DNA of 64,000 bases from Spirochaetaceae bacterium (lineage in GTDB: Bacteria; Spirochaetota; Leptospiria; Leptospirales; Leptonemataceae). This document shows positions 36,301-44,212 of this stretch, piece by piece; positions within the stretch are counted from its first letter, which is position 1; every line of letters starts with the position of its first letter. A model generated the notes under the pieces. It saw only the letters and a list, made by a program, of their open reading frames with translations, was not told the origin of the DNA and did not search any database. A program made the position numbers and the translations under genes. The stretch covers positions 67,001 to 131,000 of the forward strand of contig PCBI01000018.1 of NCBI GenBank assembly GCA_002730875.1. The letters run 5' to 3'.

Positions 36301-38221
36301 CCGGAAGCATCTCTTCAATTTGTACGGACTCGAAGATAACGATAAAGAGCCCATCATGGGTACTTGCATACAGTACCGGCTTGATGCTCAAACGAAGATA
36401 GGATGATCCTTCGCCTTCCCATCGATGTAATCGTCCCTGAACAATCTGGTTTTCGCGCATGGCCTGGGTAATCAATGCGCGAAGCTCGATTTCCAGCGGC
36501 GCGGCGGCCAGCTTGAGGAGATTGCGGTCCATGGCACCGGGGCGAATCTGCAAATACGGATTCACATCCCCGGCCACTTCCAGTACCTGTAAATCGCTAT
36601 CGATGACTACGTAGGGATGCTCGAACGTATTATACAGGGTTTCTTTGACAAGATCGGCCAATGACTGAGGCCTTTCGGCGGAGTCGGCCTTCGGCTTACG
36701 TCCCACGTAGTTGGGCCTGAACGTGGGCAGATGCATGGTATAGGGCGCGGTGGAACGCTTTCGCTGGTATATCTTGTATTTCTGATCGATAGTCTTGAAC
36801 AAATCGGTGAAGCTGCCAATGGTTTCGCTCTTACCGAGAAATAGATAGCCGTCCGGTTTCAACGCATAGTGAAACACCGGCAGCACATGTTGCTGTAGCT
36901 CCTGATTGAAATAGATCAGCAGATTGCGGCAACTGATCAAGTCCAGCTTGAGAAATGGAGGATTTGCGGTAACATCATGCCGGGAGAACAGGATCATGGA
37001 ACGAATGCTCTTGTTTACTTCGAACTGATCGCCCCTGGACTGAAAATGCTTTCGCAGGGTCTCGGGCTTTACGTTTTCCAGGGCAGCTGCCGAATAAAGG
37101 CCCCTTCGCGCAATATTGATGGCTTTTTCATCGATGTCTGTGGCAAATATCTGAACATCGTAATCATTAATGCGCGGACCCAGATAATCGGCAACCATGA
37201 GCGCCATGGAGTAGGCCTCTTCGCCTGTGGCGCAACCGGCCACCCAGAATCGTATTTTTTCCCCGCTGCGCGCGCGATTGAATATCTGGCGAATGCAGTC
37301 CCGCAGACCGCTGTAAGCTTCCGCATCGCGAAAGAAATATGTAACACCGATCAGAATATTGGAAAACAGAGCGTCCAGTTCGCCGGGCTTTCGATCCAGG
37401 GCCTCCAGATACTGATCCACATTCTGAAGACCCAGGGCTGCTATTCTGCGATCCAGGCGACGACCAATTGTGGCGGACTTGTACCGGGAGAAGTCGGTGC
37501 CGGTTCGTTCGGAGAGTAATTGTAGGATGCGGTCAAGCGCCGTTCCGTCGGCAAATACAGGCCTTGCTTCCGCGGTCTCCGGAACTATCAGTCCCTTTAG
37601 AATATCTTCAATACGCTCGCCGATTTCGTCGGCATTCAGGACAAAATCCACTTCGCCGGTATCCACCGCCGCCGATGGCATTCCGTCGTATTTCGCATTC
37701 TCCGGTCTTTGCGCAATGGTAATCCCGCCGGACTGCTTTACGTCTATGAGCCCATTGGCTCCGTCGGTGCCGGTGCCCGAAAGAATCACCGCCGCCGCAT
37801 GCCGTCCCCACTCCCGCGCCAAAGATGCGAAGAAAACATCTACGCTGGGCCTGGGCCCGTGGGCGCTCCGCGGTTTGACCAGTTTAAATCGTCCGTTTTG
37901 AAAGCTAATTTCGCTGTCGGGTGGAGTAATGTAAATGGTTCGGGGCTCCGGGCTCTCCTGGTTCTTCGCATCCTTCACAGGAAGATCCGTTTGCCGGGAA
38001 ATCAGCTCGACCAACTGGCTCTTGTAGGTTGGACTCAGATGCTGCGCCACCACGAAGGTTACCGACCCCAGTTCCCGGGGCAGATGGGACACCATGGCCT
38101 GAAGGGCTTCCAGGCCACCCGCGGAAGCGCCAATACCTACGAGGTACTCCACGGAACGCTTTACTGGATCGGCCCTGGAATCGGCGGCATCCAGGCCGCC
38201 CTTCTTGTCTTCTTCAGCCAT
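33371..38221 (-). CDS. CheB-CheR-PAS hybrid sensor histidine kinase (1616 residues)
   Basis: A giant fusion. The CheB methylesterase domain (about 25-215) has the catalytic triad Ser33 (GASAGG), His61 (AQHLSP) and Asp153 (GTGTDG). The CheR methyltransferase (about 225-490) has the SAM motif VAGCATGEE. A PAS-like stretch comes next. Then follows a long coiled coil of heptad repeats (about 675-745, SEELQSLNEELQSTNEEL-type), then four or five PAS domains (about 760-1380). The HisKA domain has the phosphoacceptor His in ANMSHEIRTPLNG. HATPase_c has the N box NLVGNAIKF, G1 VEDTGIGID and G2 GSGLGLS. No TM or receiver domain is present, so it is soluble. It hands phosphate to the adjacent REC protein. 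Both CheB and CheR sites look complete, unlike many such fusions. The PAS ligands are unknown. Confidence 0.92.
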   Translation of the reverse strand: MAEEDKKGGLDAADSRADPVKRSVEYLVGIGASAGGLEALQAMVSHLPRELGSVTFVVAQHLSPTYKSQLVELISRQTDLPVKDAKNQESPEPRTIYITPPDSEISFQNGRFKLVKPRSAHGPRPSVDVFFASLAREWGRHAAAVILSGTGTDGANGLIDVKQSGGITIAQRPENAKYDGMPSAAVDTGEVDFVLNADEIGERIEDILKGLIVPETAEARPVFADGTALDRILQLLSERTGTDFSRYKSATIGRRLDRRIAALGLQNVDQYLEALDRKPGELDALFSNILIGVTYFFRDAEAYSGLRDCIRQIFNRARSGEKIRFWVAGCATGEEAYSMALMVADYLGPRINDYDVQIFATDIDEKAINIARRGLYSAAALENVKPETLRKHFQSRGDQFEVNKSIRSMILFSRHDVTANPPFLKLDLISCRNLLIYFNQELQQHVLPVFHYALKPDGYLFLGKSETIGSFTDLFKTIDQKYKIYQRKRSTAPYTMHLPTFRPNYVGRKPKADSAERPQSLADLVKETLYNTFEHPYVVIDSDLQVLEVAGDVNPYLQIRPGAMDRNLLKLAAAPLEIELRALITQAMRENQIVQGRLHRWEGEGSSYLRLSIKPVLYASTHDGLFIVIFESVQIEEMLPGITPFEEGQEASPRILELETELATTKEHLQNYIEELETSSEELQSLNEELQSTNEELQSSNEELETSNEELQSTNEELQIAYNELKSMTGEMEKQQQSLERSRANIRALLSNTLQGFLLIDKSYQVVALNEVAVNIFKGISGAIVEEGSLIIDILPGKNLESFYNDFRKALNGEQITTEHLLETTGLDGKSKQVWLMYHFTPVHESGEDIQVISLGIIDITLLKTTQLELYQQKQLVQSILNTAQVGISVIDRSGNYVRVNPGFCSLYGYSEEELIGQPFTNLLPAGIRDYAFRLHRRFVDGEAEEKETEWKVIHRDGHQFTVQTSAGRLIGEDGEVYKVSTAVDITHRKKAEEERERLFNVSMDMMCTIRYDGFFQDLNPAWEQTLGYSREEMLSRPFIEFVHPEDVSLTMEWFEKAIANPDTFQAIENRYQTSEGSFRWLSWNYVQLDEKRLFYATARDVTESRKSRDLLRDTQLVARVGGWEMDLATGRTSWTDEVFHIHDLPLDTDLQALDSLSFYGLEDQKRISEAMERAIQFGESSDMELAFTSARRRNLWVRMTIKAIKDRNVTTKIMGTFQDITARKETELEIRRLSMVASRTDNGVILSGPDEIIQWSNEGLVAILALNNPIQAGMTLTELFFSRAPSDSDKTLSARFASLLASRESFSFELEFQADVTKWLRLDLTPVFADNDGFQGHIVLVSDLTERKQAEQELLSAKERAEESNRLKSSFLANMSHEIRTPLNGIMGLARVIQDEANTDPMKEYATMIRRSGDRLMNTINQVLDLSRIEANKTNLEIAAVSINDCLSHVVDSLAVLAREKGVELRSEPDPGIPAIFADKSLVENILHNLVGNAIKFTEEGHVLVQSGQSSQLPDVANLTEIMSLDGSEDGRPEESAHGYVYLRVEDTGIGIDEKYQSRMFEPFSQESTGQARKYQGSGLGLSIALRFARLLDGHMFYSSKKGEGSVFAVYFRKS
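36065..36190 (-). repeat. Six 21-bp in-frame repeats encoding a heptad coiled coil
   Basis: Six units of 21 bp (36065-36085, 36086-36106, 36107-36127, 36128-36148, 36149-36169, 36170-36190) lie within the CheB-CheR kinase gene. Each codes for one heptad of the ...NEELQS/T... type. This pattern expands and contracts by replication slippage, so linker length may vary between strains. Confidence 0.85.
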
Positions 38222-38249
38222 TCTTTACCGGTTGAAATGGACGACTATT

Positions 38250-38795
38250 TCAGGGTTTTCGCAATTCAACTTCCCCGGATTCAGGAATCTCTACCATCTC
38301 CTTTTTTCCGGAATGAGTCCAGTACAACTGAGTAGTACGAACCCCCGGGAAAAAGCCGGAGTATTTCAGCTTCACTGATTCCGGCAGAGACTTGCAGAAG
38401 GCAAAGTATTCCACATGCAACTGACGCTCACCGTCGCTACCGGGTACCGGCTCCCGTCGAATCTCCTCCACGCTCAGCTCACAGGCGCTTTCCGCGGGAA
38501 AAACCAGCATCTCCGAAGCCTTTTCCTGAAGCAGGGAGTTCAGATCCTTTTCGGAAAAGGCCGGGCTTTCGGAGTTGCCAGCAGGTTGCAGATCCTTTTC
38601 GTAAGCGATCCATTCCAGAGCAGCCTCGGGGCCATTCTGCGGAACATAGATCAACCGGGCCTTTCCCTGGGTCACCTTCTCCGGATCTGAATTCGCCTCG
38701 GAACAGGCCACCAGAGAAGCCAGAAAAACACAGAGACAAACCCTGGACAAATTTGAGTAATTGAAAATGATGGAAAGTTTTGACATAAGCTGCAT
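38250..38795 (-). CDS. Exported lipoprotein of unknown function
   Basis: A 181-residue lipoprotein from the ATG at 38795 (a later Met at 38786 is equally good; an ATG 69 nt upstream adds a polar stretch with no signal character). The signal peptide ends in a lipobox SLVAC. The mature part is acidic and mixed-strand, with no known domain. It is divergent from the 39006 gene and precedes the kinase on the same strand by 28 bp, so it may be co-transcribed with it. Confidence 0.65.
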   Translation of the reverse strand: MQLMSKLSIIFNYSNLSRVCLCVFLASLVACSEANSDPEKVTQGKARLIYVPQNGPEAALEWIAYEKDLQPAGNSESPAFSEKDLNSLLQEKASEMLVFPAESACELSVEEIRREPVPGSDGERQLHVEYFAFCKSLPESVKLKYSGFFPGVRTTQLYWTHSGKKEMVEIPESGEVELRKP

Positions 38796-39005
38796 CAGGA
38801 ATTGGTTGAGCCTGCAATTTCGCAATGAAAAAAGCTTTCCTTCATGGATTTCCCGATGTCCCATGCGATGAGCTCGGTTGACGCAATTCTTTATCCATTG
38901 CAGGCGTGAAAAGACGATTTATGCCGGGCGCAATAGTAGACAGAAGACCGAGCCCAGAAGAGATACATAAAGAGACCAGGATCAGGTAAGACAGGTAGAA
39001 TATAT

Positions 39006-39863
39006 ATGAAGAAAGAGTACCATTCAGAGTTTTCAATCGGCGAAATAGCGAACCTCCCGGCCGGCTGCATTGTCCGTCGCCTTGGCGAAGGAAAGGATCA
39101 GCAGGGACGATTCGTGAAGCCTTCAGATGACGGGCTGGCAATGGTCGTGCTGGACGTTGTGGATCTGACCAACCAGGAATTCCTGACCGAAGGCGGGATC
39201 ATCCGGCCAGAAGAAGGAGAGACGCTTCTGAAGCATGAGCATAACTTCGAAAGCAGCCCCAAAGCCGAGGCAGCCATGCAAATTCTCAAGAGCTGGCCGC
39301 TCTACCGGGACAGCGAAAAGCTACAGCAACCGATTACAGAATTCGTACAAAATGCTTTCAGTCCGGAAGAGATTCTGGCCTTTAAAAAAGAAGACAATCT
39401 GAAGCCTCTCTTCGTCACAATCCAGCATAAGTTTCAAATAGGAAGACATACGCCCAAAGTGGACTGGGAAAAGGTTCGCTGGGAACAGTTCCAGGAAGCG
39501 CTGAACGCTCTTTACGATGGCAAACATCTCACTTATGTGGCCTTCATTCCATCGGATCAGAACCATGATCCCAAGTTCTTCAGTATTGGAACCAAGCCTC
39601 ACGTAGAAACAGTGAAGCAACTGGAGCGCGAAGAGTATTATTTCAAGCCAACGAACGGCGGGCACATAAAAGTAATTAGCGCCACAAACGAAACGCCTAA
39701 ACGCTTTCTGGTAGATGCCGGCTCTAACGAGTACGGCGCCGGGGTCAAATCCTCCATCTCCACCGCCGAGTTGATCTGCGATATGCTGGACAAGGAACAC
39801 CCTGGTGCGGAATACATTCCGGTAAAAGGCCGGGATGCCTACGGAGTGCAGCAGAGCTACTGA
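39006..39863 (+). CDS. Hypothetical cytoplasmic protein
   Basis: I do not recognise this 285-residue protein. It has no signal peptide or TM helix and is rich in Lys, Glu and aromatic residues. The sequence alternates strands and helices, with GGHIKVISATNETPKRFLVDAGSNEYGAG near 218-248 as a conserved-looking block. Upstream is a purine-rich stretch with repeated AGG (AGGATCAGGTAAGACAGGTAG), which may supply the ribosome-binding site. It converges on a lipoprotein gene. Confidence 0.6.
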   Translation: MKKEYHSEFSIGEIANLPAGCIVRRLGEGKDQQGRFVKPSDDGLAMVVLDVVDLTNQEFLTEGGIIRPEEGETLLKHEHNFESSPKAEAAMQILKSWPLYRDSEKLQQPITEFVQNAFSPEEILAFKKEDNLKPLFVTIQHKFQIGRHTPKVDWEKVRWEQFQEALNALYDGKHLTYVAFIPSDQNHDPKFFSIGTKPHVETVKQLEREEYYFKPTNGGHIKVISATNETPKRFLVDAGSNEYGAGVKSSISTAELICDMLDKEHPGAEYIPVKGRDAYGVQQSY

Positions 39864-39900
39864 TCCCTACCGCCGCAGAATGTTTCTGTATTCGGCCACT

Positions 39901-39920
39901 CGGCTCCGCCCTCGGAGCCG
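39901..39920. terminator. Hairpin between convergent genes
   Basis: A perfect 8-bp stem CGGCTCCG / CGGAGCCG (39901-39908 with 39913-39920) encloses a 4-nt loop CCCT. It lies in the 120-bp space between two converging genes and has no clear T tract on either strand, so it may act as a weak bidirectional terminator. Confidence 0.5.
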
Positions 39921-39983
39921 GGCTTGCGGGGCCAACATTACCGGAGCCGCCATCCGACGGTCCCGGCAATTCGGCGAAGTGAG

Positions 39984-40469
39984 TTACTGATAATTGAACA
40001 GTATGCTTTCCGGTATCTCGGTCTGTCCCAGAGGACCCAGCACTATGGATTCGGGCTCGGCGCTGCGGGGAAAACTAAAAATCAGTATTCGTTGCACACT
40101 GGCGCCGGCAGGAATACTCTCCGTTTCCTTGATAGGCGACTGATTCATTCCATCGGTTTTCAGCACTCTGAATGGATCCTGGCTGGAATCGGTGGATTTG
40201 AGGACTACCTTTGTATGGTCCCACTGAATGGCGGAGCCGGTTTGATTGGTAAGATTCAGATGAACCCATACGAACCGATCGCTTTCCTTCTGGGGGCCAT
40301 ATTTGTATTCGCCTTCAAAGTATTCGTCCGGCCCCAGATTCATTCTTGTAATCTGGGCCATCCAACGATTATCCTGCTTCAGAATCTGCCAGGCTCCTTC
40401 TCCAGCACAACCCACTGAAAGAACCAATGCGCAGAACAGGAACTGCGCCATACCTAATTGCTTTCTCAT
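39984..40469 (-). CDS. Exported lipoprotein (DUF4352-like)
   Basis: A 161-residue lipoprotein. The signal peptide has a lipobox at VLSVGC (Cys21). The mature part is a beta-sandwich-like domain with VWVHLNLTNQTGSAIQW and later VLKSTDSSQDPF, similar in shape to DUF4352 immunoprotective-like extracellular domains. A Met seven residues in (40451) is a possible start. It overlaps by 12 bp the long reading of the divergent methyltransferase, which therefore probably begins at a TTG further on. Function unknown. Confidence 0.68.
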   Translation of the reverse strand: MRKQLGMAQFLFCALVLSVGCAGEGAWQILKQDNRWMAQITRMNLGPDEYFEGEYKYGPQKESDRFVWVHLNLTNQTGSAIQWDHTKVVLKSTDSSQDPFRVLKTDGMNQSPIKETESIPAGASVQRILIFSFPRSAEPESIVLGPLGQTEIPESILFNYQ

Positions 40470-40490
40470 TCTATACTCAGGATAGCACCG

Positions 40491-41930
40491 TTGTTACAGA
40501 AGGATTACATTTCAAAGACAGCCGTTTCAGGGAATCTCCAACTGAAGCGCGGGAAGGAAGGACCGCTAAAGAGGTATCACCCCTACGTTTTTTCGGGGGC
40601 GCTGGATTCAAGAGACCTTCCGGAAACGCCGGGCTTCGCATTGCTTCGCGATGCCGACAGCCGGGCCCTGGCTATAGTACAGTACAACCCCGGTTCCGGC
40701 CTCTGCGCCAGGCTCTTCAGCACTGCGCCCAGAGACCTGGAGCGCTGGCAGGGAGCCTCCGAAGGCGAAGCATGGAAGGAACGACAATCCCTCCTGGGCG
40801 AAATAGTAGTGCGTAAACTTAAAGAGTCCCTGGAACTCCGGAAGCAGTTGTTCCCTGCGTACTTCGATCCGGGGGGCGACGCCATCGCTCAGGGATCTCC
40901 GAAAAAAACGGAAAGCGCAAGAGCCGGAATCGGTCTAACATCGGGTTTTCGGTGGGTCAACGCCGAAGGGGACTTCTTTCCTGGATTGATCCTGGATTAT
41001 TATGCCGGCGCTGTCGTCCTGCAAATCAGTACCGCCGCCTGCGAACTGTTACGCCCGGTGATACTGGCCTCGCTACAGGACCTGACTGCGGAAATACCGC
41101 ATCCGTTGCACATCCTCGAGCGCTCCGACGGAAGCTTTCGCAGAGCCGAAAACCTGCCCGCGCTAAGGCAATGGCATGGCGAGTCCGGAGATCCCGAGGT
41201 ATGGTTTCAAGAGGACGGACTGTGGCTTCTGGCCGACGTGGAAGAAGGGCAAAAAACCGGATTCTTTCTGGATATGCGCGAAATGCGAATCCTGGTAGGC
41301 GCGCTGAGCTCAGGCAAATCCGTGCTCAACCTGTTTGCCTACACCGGCGGCTTTGGACTCCATTGCTGGCGTGGCGGCGCCGCCCGACTGGTGCAGGTGG
41401 ATCGCTCCCGGCGGGCAATGGAAGTAGCCTATCGGCAAATAGCGCGCAACTTTCCGGAACTTGCAGAGGAGCCCCGGGGCGGAAGCCAGGATGTGGACTC
41501 CCTTGACGGCGATTCGAAGTCATCTCGCCTCGGCTCTTCTGATTTTCCGCCACAAAAGGACGGACATACGTTTATTTGCGAGGATGTGGACCTCTACTTG
41601 AAGCAATCGAAAGAGCTCTTTGATATTGTTATCGTAGATCCGCCCGCATTCGCAAAGAAGAAGGCCGACGTTTCTCGAGCGGTAAAGGCGTACCGCAATC
41701 TGTACCGGGCCGCATTGCAGCGCCTGAAACCAGGGGGACTATTTCTAGCCTGTAGCTGTTCCCACTTCATCGACGACGAGCATTTTCAGTCCATTCTGAT
41801 CGAAGCTCTGGGCGCCGAGCAGCGACAGGGCCAGATCCTACAGAATCACCGCCTGGCGCCATGCCATCCGGTGGGGCTGAGCCACAGGGAAGGCCGATAC
41901 TTGAAAAGCCTAATGCTAAGGGTATACTGA
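40491..41930 (+). CDS. Class I SAM-dependent rRNA methyltransferase, RlmI-like
   Basis: A 479-residue protein with an N-terminal PUA domain (LKRGKEGPLKRYHPYVFSG) and a C-terminal Rossmann methyltransferase. SAM motif I is SVLNLFAYTGGFGLHCWRGGA and the catalytic motif is VIVDPPAFAKKK, followed by LACSCSHF. The family methylates cytosine or modifies 23S rRNA (RlmI, m5C1962 in E. coli). The start is uncertain: an ATG at 40458 would overlap a divergent lipoprotein gene, whereas the TTG at 40491 has AGGATA before it and lies where the family usually starts, so I prefer it. An intrinsic terminator follows at 42005. Confidence 0.85.
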   Translation: MLQKDYISKTAVSGNLQLKRGKEGPLKRYHPYVFSGALDSRDLPETPGFALLRDADSRALAIVQYNPGSGLCARLFSTAPRDLERWQGASEGEAWKERQSLLGEIVVRKLKESLELRKQLFPAYFDPGGDAIAQGSPKKTESARAGIGLTSGFRWVNAEGDFFPGLILDYYAGAVVLQISTAACELLRPVILASLQDLTAEIPHPLHILERSDGSFRRAENLPALRQWHGESGDPEVWFQEDGLWLLADVEEGQKTGFFLDMREMRILVGALSSGKSVLNLFAYTGGFGLHCWRGGAARLVQVDRSRRAMEVAYRQIARNFPELAEEPRGGSQDVDSLDGDSKSSRLGSSDFPPQKDGHTFICEDVDLYLKQSKELFDIVIVDPPAFAKKKADVSRAVKAYRNLYRAALQRLKPGGLFLACSCSHFIDDEHFQSILIEALGAEQRQGQILQNHRLAPCHPVGLSHREGRYLKSLMLRVY

Positions 41931-42392
41931 TTCCGCCAGAAACGGGATCGGCAGCCGTCTCCCGGCGCTCCGGCAGCGCAAGAAATCCACCTATGCAAAG
42001 AATGCAGGCAATCCGAATGCCTGATTTTTAGACATTTTGTGCAGCGTGCAATCCGGCCTCCTATCATCGCCGCCCCGTTGCCACCGGGATTGCCTACACC
42101 GTACCAGGCACAATACTTGCAAAACCAATAAATGGTTACACTGCCAGGATTTACCGAAGCCCGGTCTTCGATTAACCCTTGCGGAGTATCCAGAAAAGCC
42201 AAGCTGATCCGAGACCCGGAAGCACGGGACCCGACGGGCCTCCTTTTTGAGGGAAAGACGGCCGGGCGATCAGAAGAGCAAGAAAGGGAACAGTGAAATA
42301 TATACAAACCGTTCCGCGAATATCCCGCCGAAAGCCATAAACTGGTGCGGGAATTGGCCTGGATTACAGTCAGAAACGGAAGGCAGGACAAC
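41931..42392. other. Intergenic region of about 460 bp
   Basis: It holds the intrinsic terminator of the methyltransferase (42005-42029). Near its right end are a purine-rich stretch and an AT-rich TATATA (about 42300), likely the promoter of the SpoIIE gene. A reading frame on the minus strand here is Ser/Arg/Cys-rich and not convincing. No RNA gene seen. Confidence 0.55.
42005..42029 (+). terminator. Intrinsic terminator after the RlmI-like gene
   Basis: Stem CAGGCA (42005-42010) pairs with TGCCTG (42018-42023) around a 7-nt loop ATCCGAA and is followed by ATTTTT. It lies 75 bp past the stop codon. Confidence 0.8.
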
Positions 42393-44189
42393 ATGATAGA
42401 TGTAAAATACGGAAAACGAAAGGTTGTGAACTACCGCGGCGCTCGCATGGTGGTGGGCGGTCTTACAGCCAAAAACAAGATTGATATTCTTCTATATATT
42501 AGTCGCGAATTCGCGCAGATCAACAGCCAGACCGAGCTCTACGAAAGGGTTATGACTCTCTGCGAAGAAATCTTCGAAGTCGACAACATTCATCTGCGGA
42601 TATGGAGCTCGCACACTCAAAAGTTGATGCCTGTGAAATTCATGGTGGAATCGGATCCGCCGGCCCGTCCGCTGGATTCCGGCGAAGGATTTAGCGGTAC
42701 GGTCTTTGCGCATCGCAAGTCTATGCTGGAAGAGGATCTTGGCAAGCATGAGGAAATGCTGGATCAGGGCGAAAAGACCCGCTGCGTGGTTTGCGTTCCC
42801 ATTATGTACAGAGATCAGGTGCTGGGCACGCTATCCATCGAAAAGCATATCCCGTACTTCTATCGCATGGATGACCTGGAGATTCTGGAAGCCATGGCCT
42901 CGCAGCTGGGCCTGGCCCTAAACGAAGTGGAACTGGTGGAAGGTCTGATGGATGCCCGAAGTCGAATCGAAAGCGACCTTCGCATGGGACGGAACGTCCA
43001 GAGCCACATTATTCCACGCAGAATTGATCCGTGGAACGGCGTACACTTCTACTATCATTATGAGCCCATGGTAGAGGTAAGCGGGGACTACTTTAATGTG
43101 ATTCGGCAGGGCAATACCATGACCGCCATCATCGCCGACGTTTCCGGTCACGGAGTGCCGGCGGCCCTGGTAACCATGGCATTGCATCATCACTTTCAAC
43201 AACTGGCAACCATTAACATCAGTCTGCCAGAACTAGTGGAAGAGCTTAACCGACAGATTCAGCCCAACCTGCCGGATGGAACCTATTTCACCGCGCAGAT
43301 CGTACGGATTTACCAGGATCACAGCTTCTCCTTTGTGAATGCGGGTCACCATAAGCTTCTGCATTTTGACTATAACACGGAGACCTACGAAGGACTGGAC
43401 AGCACCGGTATTCCGCTGGGGATTGCCAGGGTTAGCCGCGAAGAATACATAGAAAAAAAAGGACAGTTACGTCCGGGCGACTTTCTCGTTTTGCTCACCG
43501 ACGGATTCGCCGAACAAAGAAACGAAGCCGGCGAAGCGGCCGGAGTGCAAAGGGTGGCTTCCTGGATTCAAGAGGAGAAAAGCCGCCTCATGGAGCGCGA
43601 GCGAGTGGCCGTGGCCGATATGCTCGGTCCCTCTTTTCTCGTGAGATTTGAGGAGTTCACCGGGAAGCGACCGGCCGAGGATGACTTTGCCATGCTCATA
43701 CTGCAAAGCTCGCCTTTCTATGCCAGTAGCGCCGCCTTGCATGAAAAAGCCCGAAAGGCCAGCGATCCGGATGAAAGCCTGAGACTGGCCCTGGAGTCTT
43801 ACCAGGAAGAACCGAGCTTTCTAAAGAACCTGTTGTTGCTTTCCAAGCTGACCTATATGAACAAGGATCTTCATGAATCCGGGCGCTACTTGAAGGAGTA
43901 TATACACTCCAGCGGCGAGGCAACAGCGCAAATACATTGCATGCTGGGTAACGTACTCTATCAAACCGGCGACTTCAAGGCCGCCAAGTCCAGTTACAAA
44001 AGATCACTTGCCGTGAACCCGGGATTCGCCGAGGCTGCCGTCATGCTTTCCCGGGTCTATCTCAGGGAAGAACGGCCAGCCCGGGCCCAGGATGTGCTGC
44101 GCATAGCGCATCAATGCTCGCCCGGCGACGAAAAGATTCGCAGCGCCATGAAGAAGGTGAACGGGCTAGTAACGGGAACCGTGGGATAG
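42393..44189 (+). CDS. SpoIIE-type serine phosphatase with GAF and TPR domains
   Basis: A 598-residue cytoplasmic phosphatase of partner-switching systems. It has a GAF domain (about 25-175, LRIWSSHTQ through AMASQLGLAL), a SpoIIE/RsbU-type PP2C domain (about 210-425) and C-terminal TPR-like repeats (about 440-590). Metal-binding residues are visible in VEVSGDYF and in IADVSGHGVPA; the domain continues with FVNAGHHKLL, LLTDGF and ends DDFAMLIL. It would dephosphorylate a STAS anti-antagonist such as the one at 58345. The ATG at 42393 has GGAAGG about 10 nt upstream; a GTG 48 nt earlier is an alternative. It stands alone, just before the ammonium transporter. Confidence 0.88.
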   Translation: MIDVKYGKRKVVNYRGARMVVGGLTAKNKIDILLYISREFAQINSQTELYERVMTLCEEIFEVDNIHLRIWSSHTQKLMPVKFMVESDPPARPLDSGEGFSGTVFAHRKSMLEEDLGKHEEMLDQGEKTRCVVCVPIMYRDQVLGTLSIEKHIPYFYRMDDLEILEAMASQLGLALNEVELVEGLMDARSRIESDLRMGRNVQSHIIPRRIDPWNGVHFYYHYEPMVEVSGDYFNVIRQGNTMTAIIADVSGHGVPAALVTMALHHHFQQLATINISLPELVEELNRQIQPNLPDGTYFTAQIVRIYQDHSFSFVNAGHHKLLHFDYNTETYEGLDSTGIPLGIARVSREEYIEKKGQLRPGDFLVLLTDGFAEQRNEAGEAAGVQRVASWIQEEKSRLMERERVAVADMLGPSFLVRFEEFTGKRPAEDDFAMLILQSSPFYASSAALHEKARKASDPDESLRLALESYQEEPSFLKNLLLLSKLTYMNKDLHESGRYLKEYIHSSGEATAQIHCMLGNVLYQTGDFKAAKSSYKRSLAVNPGFAEAAVMLSRVYLREERPARAQDVLRIAHQCSPGDEKIRSAMKKVNGLVTGTVG

Positions 44190-44212
44190 ACGGCACAATC
44201 GGACAACTTAAT

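Noticed and set aside
39006..39863. Possible toxin or immunity function for the 285-residue unknown
   Set aside because: No partner gene, signal or catalytic motif supports it.
41846..42394. Minus-strand frame filling the spacer after the RlmI-like gene
   Set aside because: Cys/Ser/Arg-rich, no domain, overlaps the terminator and the end of a real gene.
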